A stretch of 64,000 nucleotides of DNA, taken from assembly GCA_020747015.1 (NCBI GenBank), contig JAGTJM010000039.1, positions 186,001-250,000 of the forward strand, given 5' to 3'. Below the pieces are notes generated by a model that did no database searches, had not been told where the DNA came from, and saw nothing but the letters and a program-made list of their open reading frames with translations. Origin of the DNA: Pyrenochaeta sp. MPI-SDFR-AT-0127. Lineage: Eukaryota; Ascomycota; Dothideomycetes; Pleosporales; Cucurbitariaceae. Positions 24,951 through 35,849 of this stretch are shown one piece after another (the stretch's first letter is position 1; each line of letters opens with the position of its first letter). A program made the position numbers and the translations under genes.

Positions 24951-25515
24951 TGTGGAGATGTGTGACAGAACAAGTGTGAGTTAGAGCGAGCCTGTGTAAG
25001 AGACGAAGGTGGTGATGATGGATGGCTGATGTCTTGATCTGGGGCGCCCAAGCCCTAATATATACCACCAACACTGATCAGCTTCTAGCCAACCGAACTA
25101 ACACCGTTAGCAATCGCCGTCCATCTAGCCGGCGCATCAGGCGATGGGCTTGGCCAAAGGCAGCTGCGGTAGCATGCACCGGCTCTCAAACTTGTGTCAG
25201 TACGCAGGAGGGGCGAGTGCCGGACGGTACGCCATATCACGATTACAGCCCCGCACTGGGTGGAGGCAATTGTCCAATCACATCGATGTCATTCCGGGTG
25301 ATGTCTTACCCGGCGCTTATCCCTCAAACTTGGCTTCTAGACGAACCAACGCCCCGCCATCGGGACAGACCCCGGAAGTTTTGGCGACGCGATGCGTGAC
25401 GAGCTAGTTTTTGTGATGCTGGGTGATTATTTCGGGAGCCCAGGACAGCTCGCACAATTTACATTCTTCTGTGAACAGGAGCCACAGGCTGTGAGGGGGT
25501 GAAGCAACCGCCAAA
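24951..25515. promoter_or_regulatory. Bidirectional promoter of the aromatic cluster, with CCGGGT-N8-ACCCGG palindrome
   Basis: This region separates the start codons of the divergent dioxygenase and carboxymuconate cyclase genes. It contains a perfect inverted repeat: CCGGGT at 25294-25299, an 8-bp spacer, ACCCGG at 25308-25313. CCG/CGG inverted triplets of this kind are typical Zn2Cys6 factor sites. A CCAAT-box-like TCCAATCA lies about 20 bp upstream of the palindrome. Binding and regulation are inferred. Confidence 0.5.
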
Positions 25516-26783
25516 ATGGTCAAACATCATCTCATGATTGGAACATGGACGCCGCCAGGTGTGATTATCACGGTTGCATTCGATGATGAGACACTAGAAT
25601 TGGAGCTCGTGAAGAAGACGGACATTCCTGAGGATGAGCCGATAAGTTGGATGGCTTTTGATGTATGTATCTGCCTCAGCGGGACACCTTCAACGAACAA
25701 TTGCTAATCAGGAGGAGTACAGCATCAAAGGAAGACTATTTATGGCGCCTCAATGAAGAAATGGAGTTCCCACGAAGTCAAAAGCCCCAGCGAAATTGTA
25801 CACACAGGCAGCTTCCCAATAGGCGGACATCGTACGCACACGTTTCGACAAGTGCAGCTCGATAGCGACTGACAGAATTAATAGCGAAAGCAAATGATGC
25901 CAACACCAAAACCCGCGCCATCTTCCTTCTCCCCGCGAAGAAACCTCCTTATGCCGTCTACTGCAACCCTTTTTACGACTATGCGGGTTATGGCAACATC
26001 TTCTCGGTCAACTCATCCGGCCATATCAAAGAGAATATTCAAAACTACGAGTACTGTGAAAAGACCGCCATTCATGGAATGGTCTTCGATGCCTCCGAGT
26101 CTTATCTGTACAGCGCAGACATGTGGGCGAATCGGATCTGGTGCCATAAAAAAATCGACGAGGAAGGAAGGGTAGAAACAGTGGGATATACGGAAGCACC
26201 TGCACCAAAGGACCATCCACGGTGGGTGGAGATCCACCCAAGCGGAAACTATCTATATGCTTTGATGGAAGGGGGGAATAGATTGTGCGAGTACCTGATT
26301 GACCCCAAGACAAAACTGCCAGTCTACACACACAAGACGTACCCATTGATACCGCCTGGTAAGCCTTCCAGTACATTACTATCCCTTTTACCTGGGTCAA
26401 GAGGAACTAACGCTTGGGACGCAGGTATCCCTAACGCGGCGACAATGTATCGCTCTGATGTTTGTTTCCTCACCAAATCCTCAAATTACCTTTTCGCAAC
26501 TTCGCGTTCTAATTCCTTCTCCCTGACTGGCTACATTGCGGCCTTCAAGATTGCACCGTCGGGTGCGATTGAACGACAAATATGCCTGAATCCCACACCG
26601 ACATCTGGCGGCCATAGTAACGCTGTCTCGCCGTGCCCATGGTCCGATGAGTGGCTAGCCCTTACAGATGATGAGAAGGGCGGAGTTGAAATATATCGAT
26701 GGCATGACGAGTTCCTTGCACGTGTAGCAAGGCTGGAAATTGGCGAAAAGGGATTTGGCATGAATGCGATATGGTATGACTAG
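25516..26783 (+). CDS. Carboxy-cis,cis-muconate cyclase (3-carboxymuconate lactonising enzyme)
   Basis: Eukaryotic seven-bladed propeller lactonase family enzyme that converts 3-carboxy-cis,cis-muconate to 3-carboxymuconolactone in the protocatechuate branch of the 3-oxoadipate pathway. Four exons (25516-25662, 25723-25831, 25885-26358, 26425-26783) encode 362 residues. The third intron (66 bp) has no stop and is a multiple of three, so a simple reading would translate it. Family landmarks are the start HHLMIGTWTPPG, then DEPISWMAFD, IYGASMKKWSS, FPIGGHP, AIHGMVFDASESYLYSAD, HPRWVEIHPSGNYLYALME, TPTSGGHSNAVSPCPWSDEW and the terminal GFGMNAIWYD. The match to the fungal enzyme class is nearly end to end. 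Its divergent partner is a ring-cleavage dioxygenase, which supports a joint catabolic role. Confidence 0.94.
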
Positions 26784-27341
26784 TGAGGCTTCAAGGACAG
26801 ACAGTATCATAGATGGATCAAAGACGATACAATGGCCCTGAGCACCTTTTAGCAATTTACCGGCTCGATACGGCATCCTTTCGGACAGATAAATTTATTT
26901 TCTACAGACCATCCACCAACAAAACAAGTATCGTAATGACTTCGCTCATTCATTCGTTCGTTCGTTCCCTAAGAAACAGCCGTGCTTATCAACTCAATGA
27001 TCACCCGTGCATTCTCGACTTGCACGAGGATGTATGCTTACCCTCATCCCCACGTTCCGAGTTTCATGCGCACGGCCCGGCGTCGGAACATGGAGGGGCA
27101 CTGGCAGACCCACGCATTGGAGCTCTCTTCCACTAGCGGCGACCGGCAGATGTCATCGGTGCAGCTCTCGTTTCTGCTATTTCCGTCACAATCCGTACCA
27201 GCAATCTTGAATTTGACTGAATGCACTCACTGATGTCAAAGCAGCCTGGCCTCTTGACAATCGCAGGACAGAGACAAGGCATTTCATATATACAAGGATA
27301 ATCAAATCTGAAGCTTGACGCTACCCTACTCACCATCAATC
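26784..27341. other. Intergenic between cyclase and enol-lactonase fusion genes
   Basis: 558 bp containing the 3' flank of the cyclase gene and the promoter of the following co-oriented gene. It includes a short CATT/CGTT-repeat stretch near 26945-26967. No gene is seen. Confidence 0.45.
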
Positions 27342-29136
27342 ATGGCGTCCAAATCAACACCAGGCATTCTGTATGTCACTATGCAGCCGAAAGAGGGTTT
27401 GCCAGATGCACAATTCCACGATTGGTAAGTTGACCTTTCGCAGTCGCATCCTCTCCACGTCAAAATCCCATCTAAACCTCATATTACCTGCTCGCTCGCT
27501 CCCTGTTAATCGTCCATCCAGGTACCAGAACGAACATGGCCCTAATCGCCTCCGCCTCCCATTCTGTAATAATGGCTTCCGGTATCGTGCCACTGATCTT
27601 GAGTCTCAGCCGGGCTCAAAGGAGAAGCCAGAATGGATGGCCATCTACGACTTCGATGAGCTTGAATGGTTGACGCGACAAGAGTATATCAAGCTTCGTA
27701 GTGCTCCTGTCCAGTCACAAAGAGAAAGAGACACCATGAAGCAGATCCATGTTGATCGACGGAGCTACGACTTGCTAAAGGAGTGGAAAGGCGACGACTT
27801 CAGGGACCTACAGAAAGTAGAGAATGAGGGACAAAAGAATGTCATGATTGCTGTGAGTTTCCTGTTGCAGGAAGGAGAAGGCAATGAGGAAGAATTGCGC
27901 AAGTGGTATGAAGACGAACATGTCCCGCTGCTGCAGAAGGTACCTGGGTGGAGGCGAACGAGGAGATTTGTGACCAGTTATTTGGACCTCGAGAGCGGTC
28001 ACAAATCTGAGAAAGAGTATCTGGCGCTACATGAGTATGCGCCGCAAAATGGACTCGGAGGCCCTGAATTCAACAAAGCGATAACGACGGAGTGGTGCGA
28101 CAAAATCTACAAAAACGTTGTGACTGGGAGAAAGAGAAGGGTTTACGATTTATACTACACATTTGGGGCTGCGTCTCGCGACCTAAAGAGTCTTTCGTCA
28201 AGAGATGCTGTACCTGCAGATTTCGTGGAGGGCTTGACGAAGACCTCGCCCGCGCATCAGACTCAGGAAAAGAGACCGGCAATCAGAAGCTTCGTAACAA
28301 CGTCGGATGGCGTACAGATACCATACCTTTTGGAGGGCTCAGATGATCCTAATGCCCCATTACTGGTCCTCGCAAACAGCATCCTTGTCGACTATGGTAT
28401 CTGGGACGATTTTGTAGCACACTTTTTGAAACTCACAAACAACAAATATCGTGTCTTACGGTTCAACACACGCGGCCGCAACATTCTACCTTCTGATTCT
28501 ACATCACCCATATCAATCGATACCCTCACGGACGACGTCATCGCAATTCTCGATGCTCTCCGAGTGAAGACTGCATCTGTTGTCGGTGTCTCTCTTGGGG
28601 GCGCAACAGCTCTCAATGCCGGCCTATCCTATCCAGACCGTATCAAAGCTTTCATAGGCTGCGACACAAACGCTTTTGCCCCGGCATCAAACGCTACTGC
28701 ATGGAATGAGCGCGTTGAAGTCTGTGAGAAGGAAGGTGCAAAATCAGCATCTGGAGAACCCATCGTAGGCGAAGAGCTAGCAGAAGTGACTGTGCGGAGG
28801 TGGTTCGTCAAGGAATCCTATGATGACGCCGAACTAGCCAAAAGAATCGATCGCGTGAAGGCCATGGTGAAGTCCAACTCCCTGCCCGGGTTTCGTGACT
28901 CGGTCAAGGCGTTGCATCAGTACGATATCAGAGCTAAGATGGCCGCTTATAAGGGCAAGGGTGCATTTTTGGTTGGAGCTGGTGACGGTGTGCTACCGAA
29001 GACAATGAAGGAGAACATGGCAGATAAATTGGGTAGTGGCGTTGAACTGAAGGTTGTGGATAGGGCCGGGCACTTGCCAATGGTGGAGCGGCCCGAAGAA
29101 GTTGCAAAGTTCGTTGCAAAGTTTTTGGAGGAATAG
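27342..29136 (+). CDS. Fusion of EthD-like dimeric barrels with a 3-oxoadipate enol-lactonase-like alpha/beta-hydrolase
   Basis: Two exons (27342-27424, 27522-29136), joined by a 97-bp intron that splits a Trp codon, give 565 residues. Residues about 8-100 (ILYVTMQ, FHDWYQNEHGPNRL, WMAIYDF) and 125-235 (VMIAVSFLL, LRKWYEDEHVPLL, GWRRTRRF) look like two dimeric alpha/beta-barrel (EthD/ABM-type) units. Residues about 300-565 form an alpha/beta-hydrolase with the nucleophile elbow GVSLGG (Ser385), the acid in GAGDGVLP (Asp516) and the base in AGHLPMVERPEE (His545); spacing and the GHxxxVERPE box fit 3-oxoadipate enol-lactonase. It lies immediately downstream of the carboxymuconate cyclase, so it may hydrolyse the lactone product, with the barrels aiding lactone handling. 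The fused role is inference. Confidence 0.85.
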
Positions 29137-29292
29137 GGCGGTTGAAGAGACCATTAACGAACAAGGGTGATCATTTGACTTTGGGCTTCGACACAAGTGT
29201 ACTTGACCCATCTTTCAGAAGAGCATGACAGATAATGTTGTGCTCTTCAAGAAATTCAATCTTGAACATGCTGAAACAGACATGAATAATGA

Positions 29293-30277
29293 TCACTTAA
29301 AACAATTCCCTAATTGATACAAACACTTCTCATTCAGACAGTTTCCGGTCACTTCTGTACTGGAACGTCCCACCAATGTCTCAAATTCCTTGCCACCTGT
29401 GAGTTCCTTCAGTCTATCAATTCCACCGTCACGCGCATTCTTATCCACAGCATCAATGACACCAACACAATCAAACATTCCCTGATCCGTCACACCCTGA
29501 AAGTTCAAATTTACCCTCATATGTGCGACTTCCTTTCCGTTGTCATCATAAACACTTACCCTCACGTACTCCGGCGCATTGCACCATTTGATGAGTCTAC
29601 CGCGCCTGTCCGGCAGGTCTCCACGATTTGTTGGCGGGATGCAAAGCTCCTCGTTGCACAACAAAAAGATACTTGACTTCCGGTCGAATTTGTAGCAGTT
29701 CTTGTCATCGGTACCGGCGATCATGAACGTGTCAGCGATCTGCTTGATGAAAGCAGCCTGAAGGTGCGTGCCGTAGCTTTTAGGGATGAAGTCACTCGCA
29801 ATGAAGACTTCGACCCATTTGGTTCTCTCGACATGGCCAGAGCGGTCTGAATGCTCAATGTTCTTGAACCTGTGTTTGTCGGTTCCGCATGTGTTGGCGC
29901 CTGTCTTTGATTTGTCGCAATTATCCTTCAACACTAGTTTTATCTCGTCGCGAATGAAGGTTCCATACCAACTGCCAACGTGCTGGCGCTGGTTGCTGAT
30001 TTCAATGTTAAATGTGTAAAATTTTGTTTGGGCAAACTCGGTCGCTATGGGTGGAGCTTCGGTGTTCGGTGTAAAGGTCGGGTATGGTGGTGGGACTCTG
30101 GCCCGACAACTGGGTGGCTTGGTCGCTACAAAGGTCAGGATGACAGTTTGGCTGGTCCTGAAGAAAATTATGCTTACTTTCTATGGATTCGCTTTCTCTC
30201 GTAGGAGTCGCTGTGCAAAGGATGACTAAAACCACAATCGGAACTAAGAAGAGTCGGAAGATATCTAGAGATTTCAT
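29293..30277 (-). CDS. Predicted secreted protein of unknown function, proline-rich linker
   Basis: Not a family I recognise. Two exons (30277-30178, 30125-29293) with a 51-bp GTAAGC...GTAG intron give 310 residues. The N-terminus MKSLDIFRLFLVPIVVLVIL is a clear signal peptide or anchor, with probable cleavage after CTATP. A Pro/Thr-rich linker follows (PPPYPTFTPNTEAPP). The globular remainder has eight or more cysteines, including DNCDKS, NTCGTD, KNCYKF, FLLCNEELC, MFDCVG and a closing CLNEKC...LGNC cluster. It also has WVEVFIASDFIPKSYGTH and a strand-rich VRVSVYDDNGKEVAHMRVNLNF segment. Paired cysteines and the leader suggest an extracellular disulphide-stabilised protein; effector or surface roles are only possibilities. 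The splice junction is inferred because the two parts are in different frames. Confidence 0.65.
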
Positions 30278-31964
30278 ATTGGAGCTAGTCGGCCACTCCT
30301 CAAGGCATAAGTCAGACTGAAGGTATGGGTGGTAATTTTCAATTTACCATGTCGTTCACCTTTGTTGCCTTTCACTCTTTGTGCAATGGCATCCGTGTGT
30401 TGCCATGCTAATTGACTCACTGCCACCGCAAAGCGGGAAAATGATATCGGGAAGTGATGAGCCCTCTAAGTGACTGATCTTCCAAGCTATGAATGATGTT
30501 AAGAATGACACTTAATTATATGTGCTAGTGTCAAGAACATTGCAATGGTAGATCGTCATATGGGCTCTTTTGGGCATCTGAGACGTACGCATTTTGCGCA
30601 GAGGTGAAAGCTACCTAATGGTGCAATAAGCAAACGACCGCCAACAAGCATTGCTCTATATTGAGGTACTGCACATTAGTACCGCCCCTCGCCCTCTTAT
30701 CTACCTAATCCCTCTAAACATTTATTGGATATATAGCTTAATTAGCTGGGCTTGTTGCCAGTAAGAAACTCACGCCATATATGGTAGTGTGGCGCTGGGA
30801 TACCGCTACTGTACGGCTGCGCCAGCGTGAGTTCGAGTCAGTGTCTTCCCAGCGTCTCTCTGGCTCACATTTCTTTTTGCTTTTTTTCTTTCTTGCAATA
30901 GCATTGTTCCACTCACGAGTCCTGCGAATCATGTTACTTTCGTTGCTGTAGAGTGTCATAATCTTCACTTGGAGCAAGCAAATTTCTTGCTTAAATAGGG
31001 GAAGATACTGATGTCCTCATGATTGCGCTTATATGGAGGCCTCAGCTACCCTGTACATCGTAGAGGTATACATGAGCTGGCGATATGGAGGCTTGCACAA
31101 TGAACTAAGAATGCCGTCTCTCTTTTTGTGGGCAACAGTCTACTTGTAACTAACTAAATTCTTTTTCAAATATGATTCATTTCTTTTACTGAAGTTGGTA
31201 CAGTTGACTTATTTTCCATTAGCGATAAATTCGAATTGACGTCGGCTGTTCAGATGCCATCTCGACTGGCGTGTGTCGTCAGTACTTGGTATGACTGCAT
31301 TCAGAATAAGTCCATTTTCGCTGCTTACCACAAGCCTCGATTTTGTTCTAAGATAGATGGCAAGGTTATTGGACCTTTTGATAAATTTCTTAGCTGTAGG
31401 AGAGATTCTGAGCCTGACCTCTCATAATGCTCAGGCGTTGTGTCAATGCTCATGATGAGAAAGCACCGTTCGCAGATGTTCGCCCAATTACCAATTCAGA
31501 ATATAAGGAAGTCAAAGCATTAATTAAGTACGAGAGAATGTCAAATTGTTAACCACAGCCGCATGTTTTGATCCGCCCAATGGATTGGCTAGGCACGGCG
31601 ATCGAGTCTAGACGAACTTACATGGAATTGCCCGGGTCAAAACGTTATTATTATACATCACTACAATGTACCTTTTCAATGTTCTACCTGTGTTCTCCTC
31701 ACATAGCAAGGGATTTTGGAATATGACTAAGACATTTCTGTCTGGACACGTTTTGAATTCGACTGTCGTAGCGAGTGATCTATTTTTTTTCGGTTTCTGC
31801 CCCACTTCCCCGCACCAAGTCCTTACATGAGAGAATACATGCAATCCATGTGGAAGACGTCAGTCTCTCGGAGAACATGATCAACAGGTTTTTGGAGCGG
31901 AAAAATTTCAAACAAAAGGTTATATTGTTAACAATCCGGGTCTTAGTCATCATACCATTAGTTT
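30278..31964. other. AT-rich intergenic region with a stem-loop and B-box-like element
   Basis: About 1.7 kb without a protein gene. Around 30769-30831 an imperfect long hairpin can be drawn, followed directly by GAGTTCGAGTC, which resembles a Pol III B box, and by T-runs from about 30870. The rest shows only short frames. Confidence 0.4.
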
Positions 31965-32106
31965 GGGCCGGTAACTCAGTGGTAGAGGTAAGATGGCACC
32001 CGCTCGCAGCTATCAAAAATCTAGTCTAATTCCCCCGTTCAGTGTAGGACTGCAGCTCGCCAAAGCCGTCTTCCCGAAGTCACCGGTTCGACTCCGGTTC
32101 GGCCCT
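31965..32106 (+). tRNA. tRNA-like Pol III gene, apparently interrupted; isotype not assigned
   Basis: The 5' end GGGCCGG pairs with TCGGCCC at 32099-32105, giving a 7-bp acceptor stem with one G-U pair. A D-arm/A-box segment (TAACTCAGTGGTAGAG) follows position 7. A perfect T-arm, ACCGG-TTCGACT-CCGGT at 32082-32098, carries a consensus B box GGTTCGACTCC. A TTTTT terminator lies at 32111-32115. The unit is about 142 nt, so roughly 65-70 nt would be intron. I could not place a satisfactory anticodon arm with U33, so a pseudo-tRNA or tRNA-derived element remains possible. Confidence 0.5.
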
Positions 32107-32558
32107 AATCTTTTTGCTCCTTGTTGCACTACGTGCAATTCCAGAAATGGAAGCCCGTCTGTTTCTGTTTACATTCCTAGTCTGAGTTATTGTGGAATGA
32201 AGTTGGCTGCCAAGCGTATGAAGAGCCGCGCATCCGCGGCGGGGTTGCCAACAAACCTTTCCAGGGTCCTCAAGTCTTGTCGGGAAAGGTCTTCCTTCAT
32301 TACGGACAATTCTTCGCCCGCAAGCCGATATGGATGGCTCGGAGTGACGGGAACCTTTTGGCCGCATAATGAGTCCCATGCAGTCCTATGCGCTAGCGTG
32401 GCGTCTACTCCACATCCTTTTCACGTGGATAGGTATGAAGTATGTACTTAAGCTACAACGACAGAGGGCTCGCTGCTGTATAGTTGCTCAAATTTTCCCC
32501 TTTGACTTTGAATTAGTACTACTTCTCAGATATATTACACTCTGCAACACCAGCTAGC
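32107..32558. other. Intergenic upstream of the first SDR gene
   Basis: This 452-bp stretch begins with the Pol III-like terminator and ends with the promoter of the short-chain dehydrogenase gene. No gene is seen. Confidence 0.45.
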
Positions 32559-33356
32559 ATGTCTCTTAAGGACAAGGTCATTGTCATCACAGGCGCTGCA
32601 TCTGGGATGGGCCTTGAAACCGCCCGCCTCTTTGCCAGCAAAGGAGCAAAGCTTTCGCTCGCAGATATTCAAGAGAAGCCATTAAATGAACTCGAGACAG
32701 AACTTCAGCAATCAGGCGCGCAGGTCATTACTCGAATAGTAGATGTCAGCATCCGTAAGGATGTGGAAGAGTGGATTACAGCAACAGTCGAGAAATTTGG
32801 GAAGTTAGACGGTGCAGCCAATCTTGCCGGCGTTATTGGCAGACAGAGCAATGTTGTTGATATCGAAGATGTTGATGACGCAGATTGGGATTTCATCATG
32901 GGTGTCAATGTTGTTGGGCTACGGAACTGCCTACGCGCTCAAGTCCCTGTCATGAATGAGGGAAGTTCAATCGTGAACGCAGCAAGCATTCTAGGCCTGG
33001 TTGGTGCGCCGAAGAATCTAGCATATTGTGCATCAAAACATGCCGTTGTTGGCATGTCGAGAGCCGCTGCGAAAGAACTGGGCCCGAAAAAGATCCGCGT
33101 GAACTGCATTTGCCCGTAAGTAAAATTAAAACCATTACAACACAATCGCTGACCAGTATGTAGAGGACCAATTGATACGCCCATGCTGAGAAAAGCTTAT
33201 GAGATTAGAGGGTCACCGGTCGACTACAGCTGGCTACCTCTAGGTCGATCGGCTCATCAAAAGGAAGTACCACCTCTGGTTGAGTTCTTGATCTCCGATG
33301 CAGCATCCTTTATCACAGGGAATGCTATGCCGATAGATGGCGGATGGTTTTGTTAG
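32559..33356 (+). CDS. Short-chain dehydrogenase/reductase (classical SDR), 249 aa
   Basis: NAD(P)-dependent oxidoreductase. Two exons (32559-33115, 33164-33356) with a 48-bp intron. The cofactor motif TGAASGMG is at residues 12-19, D-A adenine-ring contacts follow (LADIQE), and the NAG-equivalent is NLAGVIG. The catalytic Ser is in NAASILG, and the active-site YCASK lies in [34 protein letters not shown]. The C-terminus AMPIDGGWF is the usual SDR ending. The length is normal for the classical FabG-like branch. Substrate unknown. A second SDR lies 1 kb downstream in the same orientation, but the two are not close copies. Confidence 0.93.
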
Positions 33357-34353
33357 ATCAGTTCACCAGGAACCACGCATATTCTGGGTTCTCCAAGATC
33401 TGTCATAACATCAATTTTTTACTTCCTAGAACCGGCCCACCTAGTGTATAAACATGGCAAAAGCTCTTAGAATGCATTCTATTCGCCAGCTATAGACCAC
33501 ATTCGTTCTTGCTATTTACACATACAATCATGCCGTTCAACGTCTGCCTCGTGATCATATAATCTCCAACCAGAACTAAGGAAGAGCCCGTGGTTACCTG
33601 ATAATATAGCGGACTCAATAGTAGAGGTATGAGGACCTCGAGAAGGCCAACAAGGGCTTGAGATATTATAGTGTGATGGAGCGAAACGAAAGCGTCTCAT
33701 ATGGTCTCCAGCGCCGAGATATCTACAGACGATTGCTTTCTTTTTATAGAGAGAACGACATATAGATTGATCAGACGACAGCACAAACTATACATGCGCT
33801 TGCGTTCTGCTGAAGTTAGTACTTGAACAGAAACCCATGAAATTGTGTGGTTGTGCTAGAGCACAGCGCGCGTTAGGATCCCCGAGGTCCGCCCCGCAAA
33901 GGTTAGCAAACCATGATTCAAGTGCGCCAATGGTCATTTTGACTATGACTCGAAGTTTTTGAGCTCTCAAATAATGCTGTTGTTTGATTGTCAGGGCATA
34001 ACTCAATCACCGAAATAGTGCGGATTTGCAGGACAAACGTGCATTGTGTTTGGCGCTGCTACTGCGAAAACAATGCACTGGTTCCTCTCCCCAAGGAAAG
34101 TTTCAAATGAGAAGGGGTTTTTCCAGCTCTTGCGTGTGACTACTGCGACGTTGTGCCACATTGGACCCCTCATTTCATGAACCAGATCGGTTCGCTTAGC
34201 TTCTCGGGTCCCCTTAACCGGAGATGCCACGCAATTCCATTGTAGAGAAGATAACATGGAGAGCTTCCCCAGGATTCACGGATGTTAGGACAGTTGTTGG
34301 TATAAAGCATTTTTAGATAAAATTGATCATCACAATAAAATCAAGGCTTCAGC
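33357..34353. other. Intergenic between the two SDR genes
   Basis: 997 bp with only short frames lacking domains. It should hold the 3' flank of the first SDR and the promoter of the second. Confidence 0.45.
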
Positions 34354-35384
34354 ATGCCATCTATAGATCAGCCGCTAAATGGCAAAATCCTCCTACTCAC
34401 CGGAGGCGCATCGGGTATTCTCTACCGTATCGACTTCACCAAGTTCTTCAGTCCTAACAGCAATAGGAATCGGCCTCTCAGTGACCAAGCAAGCCCATGA
34501 ACTCGGCGCAAAAGTCCTAGTTGCGGATATCAAGACCACTCCTGACTTCGATACGTTTGCTGTAGGCAAAGACAGCATACTCTATGTGCAATCCGATGTC
34601 ACTCACTGGCCGGACTTTGAAAAGATATTTAATGCCTGCGAGAAGAAATGGAATGATGTACCTGATGCGTACGGCATCTGTGCTGGCTTATTTGACCCAC
34701 CATTCTCAAATTTCTGGCAAGATCCAGAGCAAGAAGAAGGTTATAAGCAGGTCGATGTTAATGTGAATCACCCAATCAAGTTGACAAGATTGGCATTGCG
34801 AAAGAGTTTGGCAAAGGGGAAGAGAGCGAGTGTTTGTATTATTGTGAGTTGCGCCCTATCAAGATCAAGACGAATAACCGCATCAGACATCATCACGTCC
34901 TCCGAGAAATGCACGATAGTTGATCTGATACTGATTTTGTGATTAGGCTTCGGTAGGTGGCCTGATAGGTAGCATTGCGGCGCCTCTCTATTGCGCAACG
35001 AAGCATGCGATGGTCGGCTTCGTCAAATCCATGAAGGACACCGAACCTCTCACTGGCGTCAAAGTGACAACGCTCTGCCCTGGCGGCGTTCTCACACCGC
35101 TTTTTGACCCAGTCAAATTGAAGCAGTACTCTGTTACACAAGATCGGTCCCTCACCCCCGAGACATGTGCTACACATTTATTGGATCTGTTACAGAAGAA
35201 GGAGTATCCTTGTGGAAGTGTTCTCGAAGTCACATTGGCAGGGAGCAGGTTGATTCCCGAATGGAACATCCCGCCTCCGCAAGGTCAAGGAACAGGCCAG
35301 GAAATGATGGATGAGCAATTCATCGATAACTTGTTGGGGCCTATCAAGAAGACGCTGGACAGTGAAAGGACATCGAAGTTATGA
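34354..35384 (+). CDS. Short-chain dehydrogenase/reductase (15-hydroxyprostaglandin-dehydrogenase-like), 293 aa
   Basis: NAD-dependent SDR. Three exons (34354-34414, 34461-34843, 34947-35384). The first exon is short and ends inside the glycine motif, rebuilt by splicing as TGGASGAIGIGLS. Acidic LVADIKTT after the second strand points to NAD preference. DVTHWPDFEKIF, AGLFDPPFS, the serine strand VCIIASVGGLIGS and the active site LYCATKHAMVGF follow in the family order. A proline loop CPGGVLTPLF and a C-terminal extension typical of fungal 15-PGDH-like enzymes complete it. Without the 46-bp first intron the start would be missed, since an in-frame ATG at 34379 gives a false N-terminus. Substrate not predictable. 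Confidence 0.9.
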
Positions 35385-35849
35385 ATATGGAGAATACCGA
35401 GCTATAACTGATAAGGTGCATAGTCCGAGGAATTTGAAGGCCAGTGACAAGGATGAAAAGAACGAATGCAATACCTTGGCTCCATTTTAGAAGGCGAACC
35501 ACAAATATAGAATCAAAAATACGCATGCACAAATATAATGCTAAAATTTCATACAGTGATGAAAGAACAGAAGTCAGAGATGTAGGCTTTGCGAAGGAAC
35601 AGAAACAAAGATCTGCGCCCTTGCGCTTGACGATCTCACCGCATCATTTCAACAACTTTTCCTGCCCATATATAGTATCCTTTGATGTACGTAAATTTTT
35701 TCATCACACATCTAAAATCTGCCCTATACAACCCTCTCCTGAAAGTACCGCTGAAATGATGTAACCTTTAGATCTGGAAATATGCCATTCTGGATCTGAC
35801 TTTTTGGTCTTACGAACTCGCCTTTTCCCTGAGTTTCCTTTACCAAGTA
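35385..35849. other. Intergenic between convergent SDR and NmrA-like genes
   Basis: 465 bp of AT-rich sequence between two 3' ends. Nothing beyond probable 3' UTRs is seen. Confidence 0.45.
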
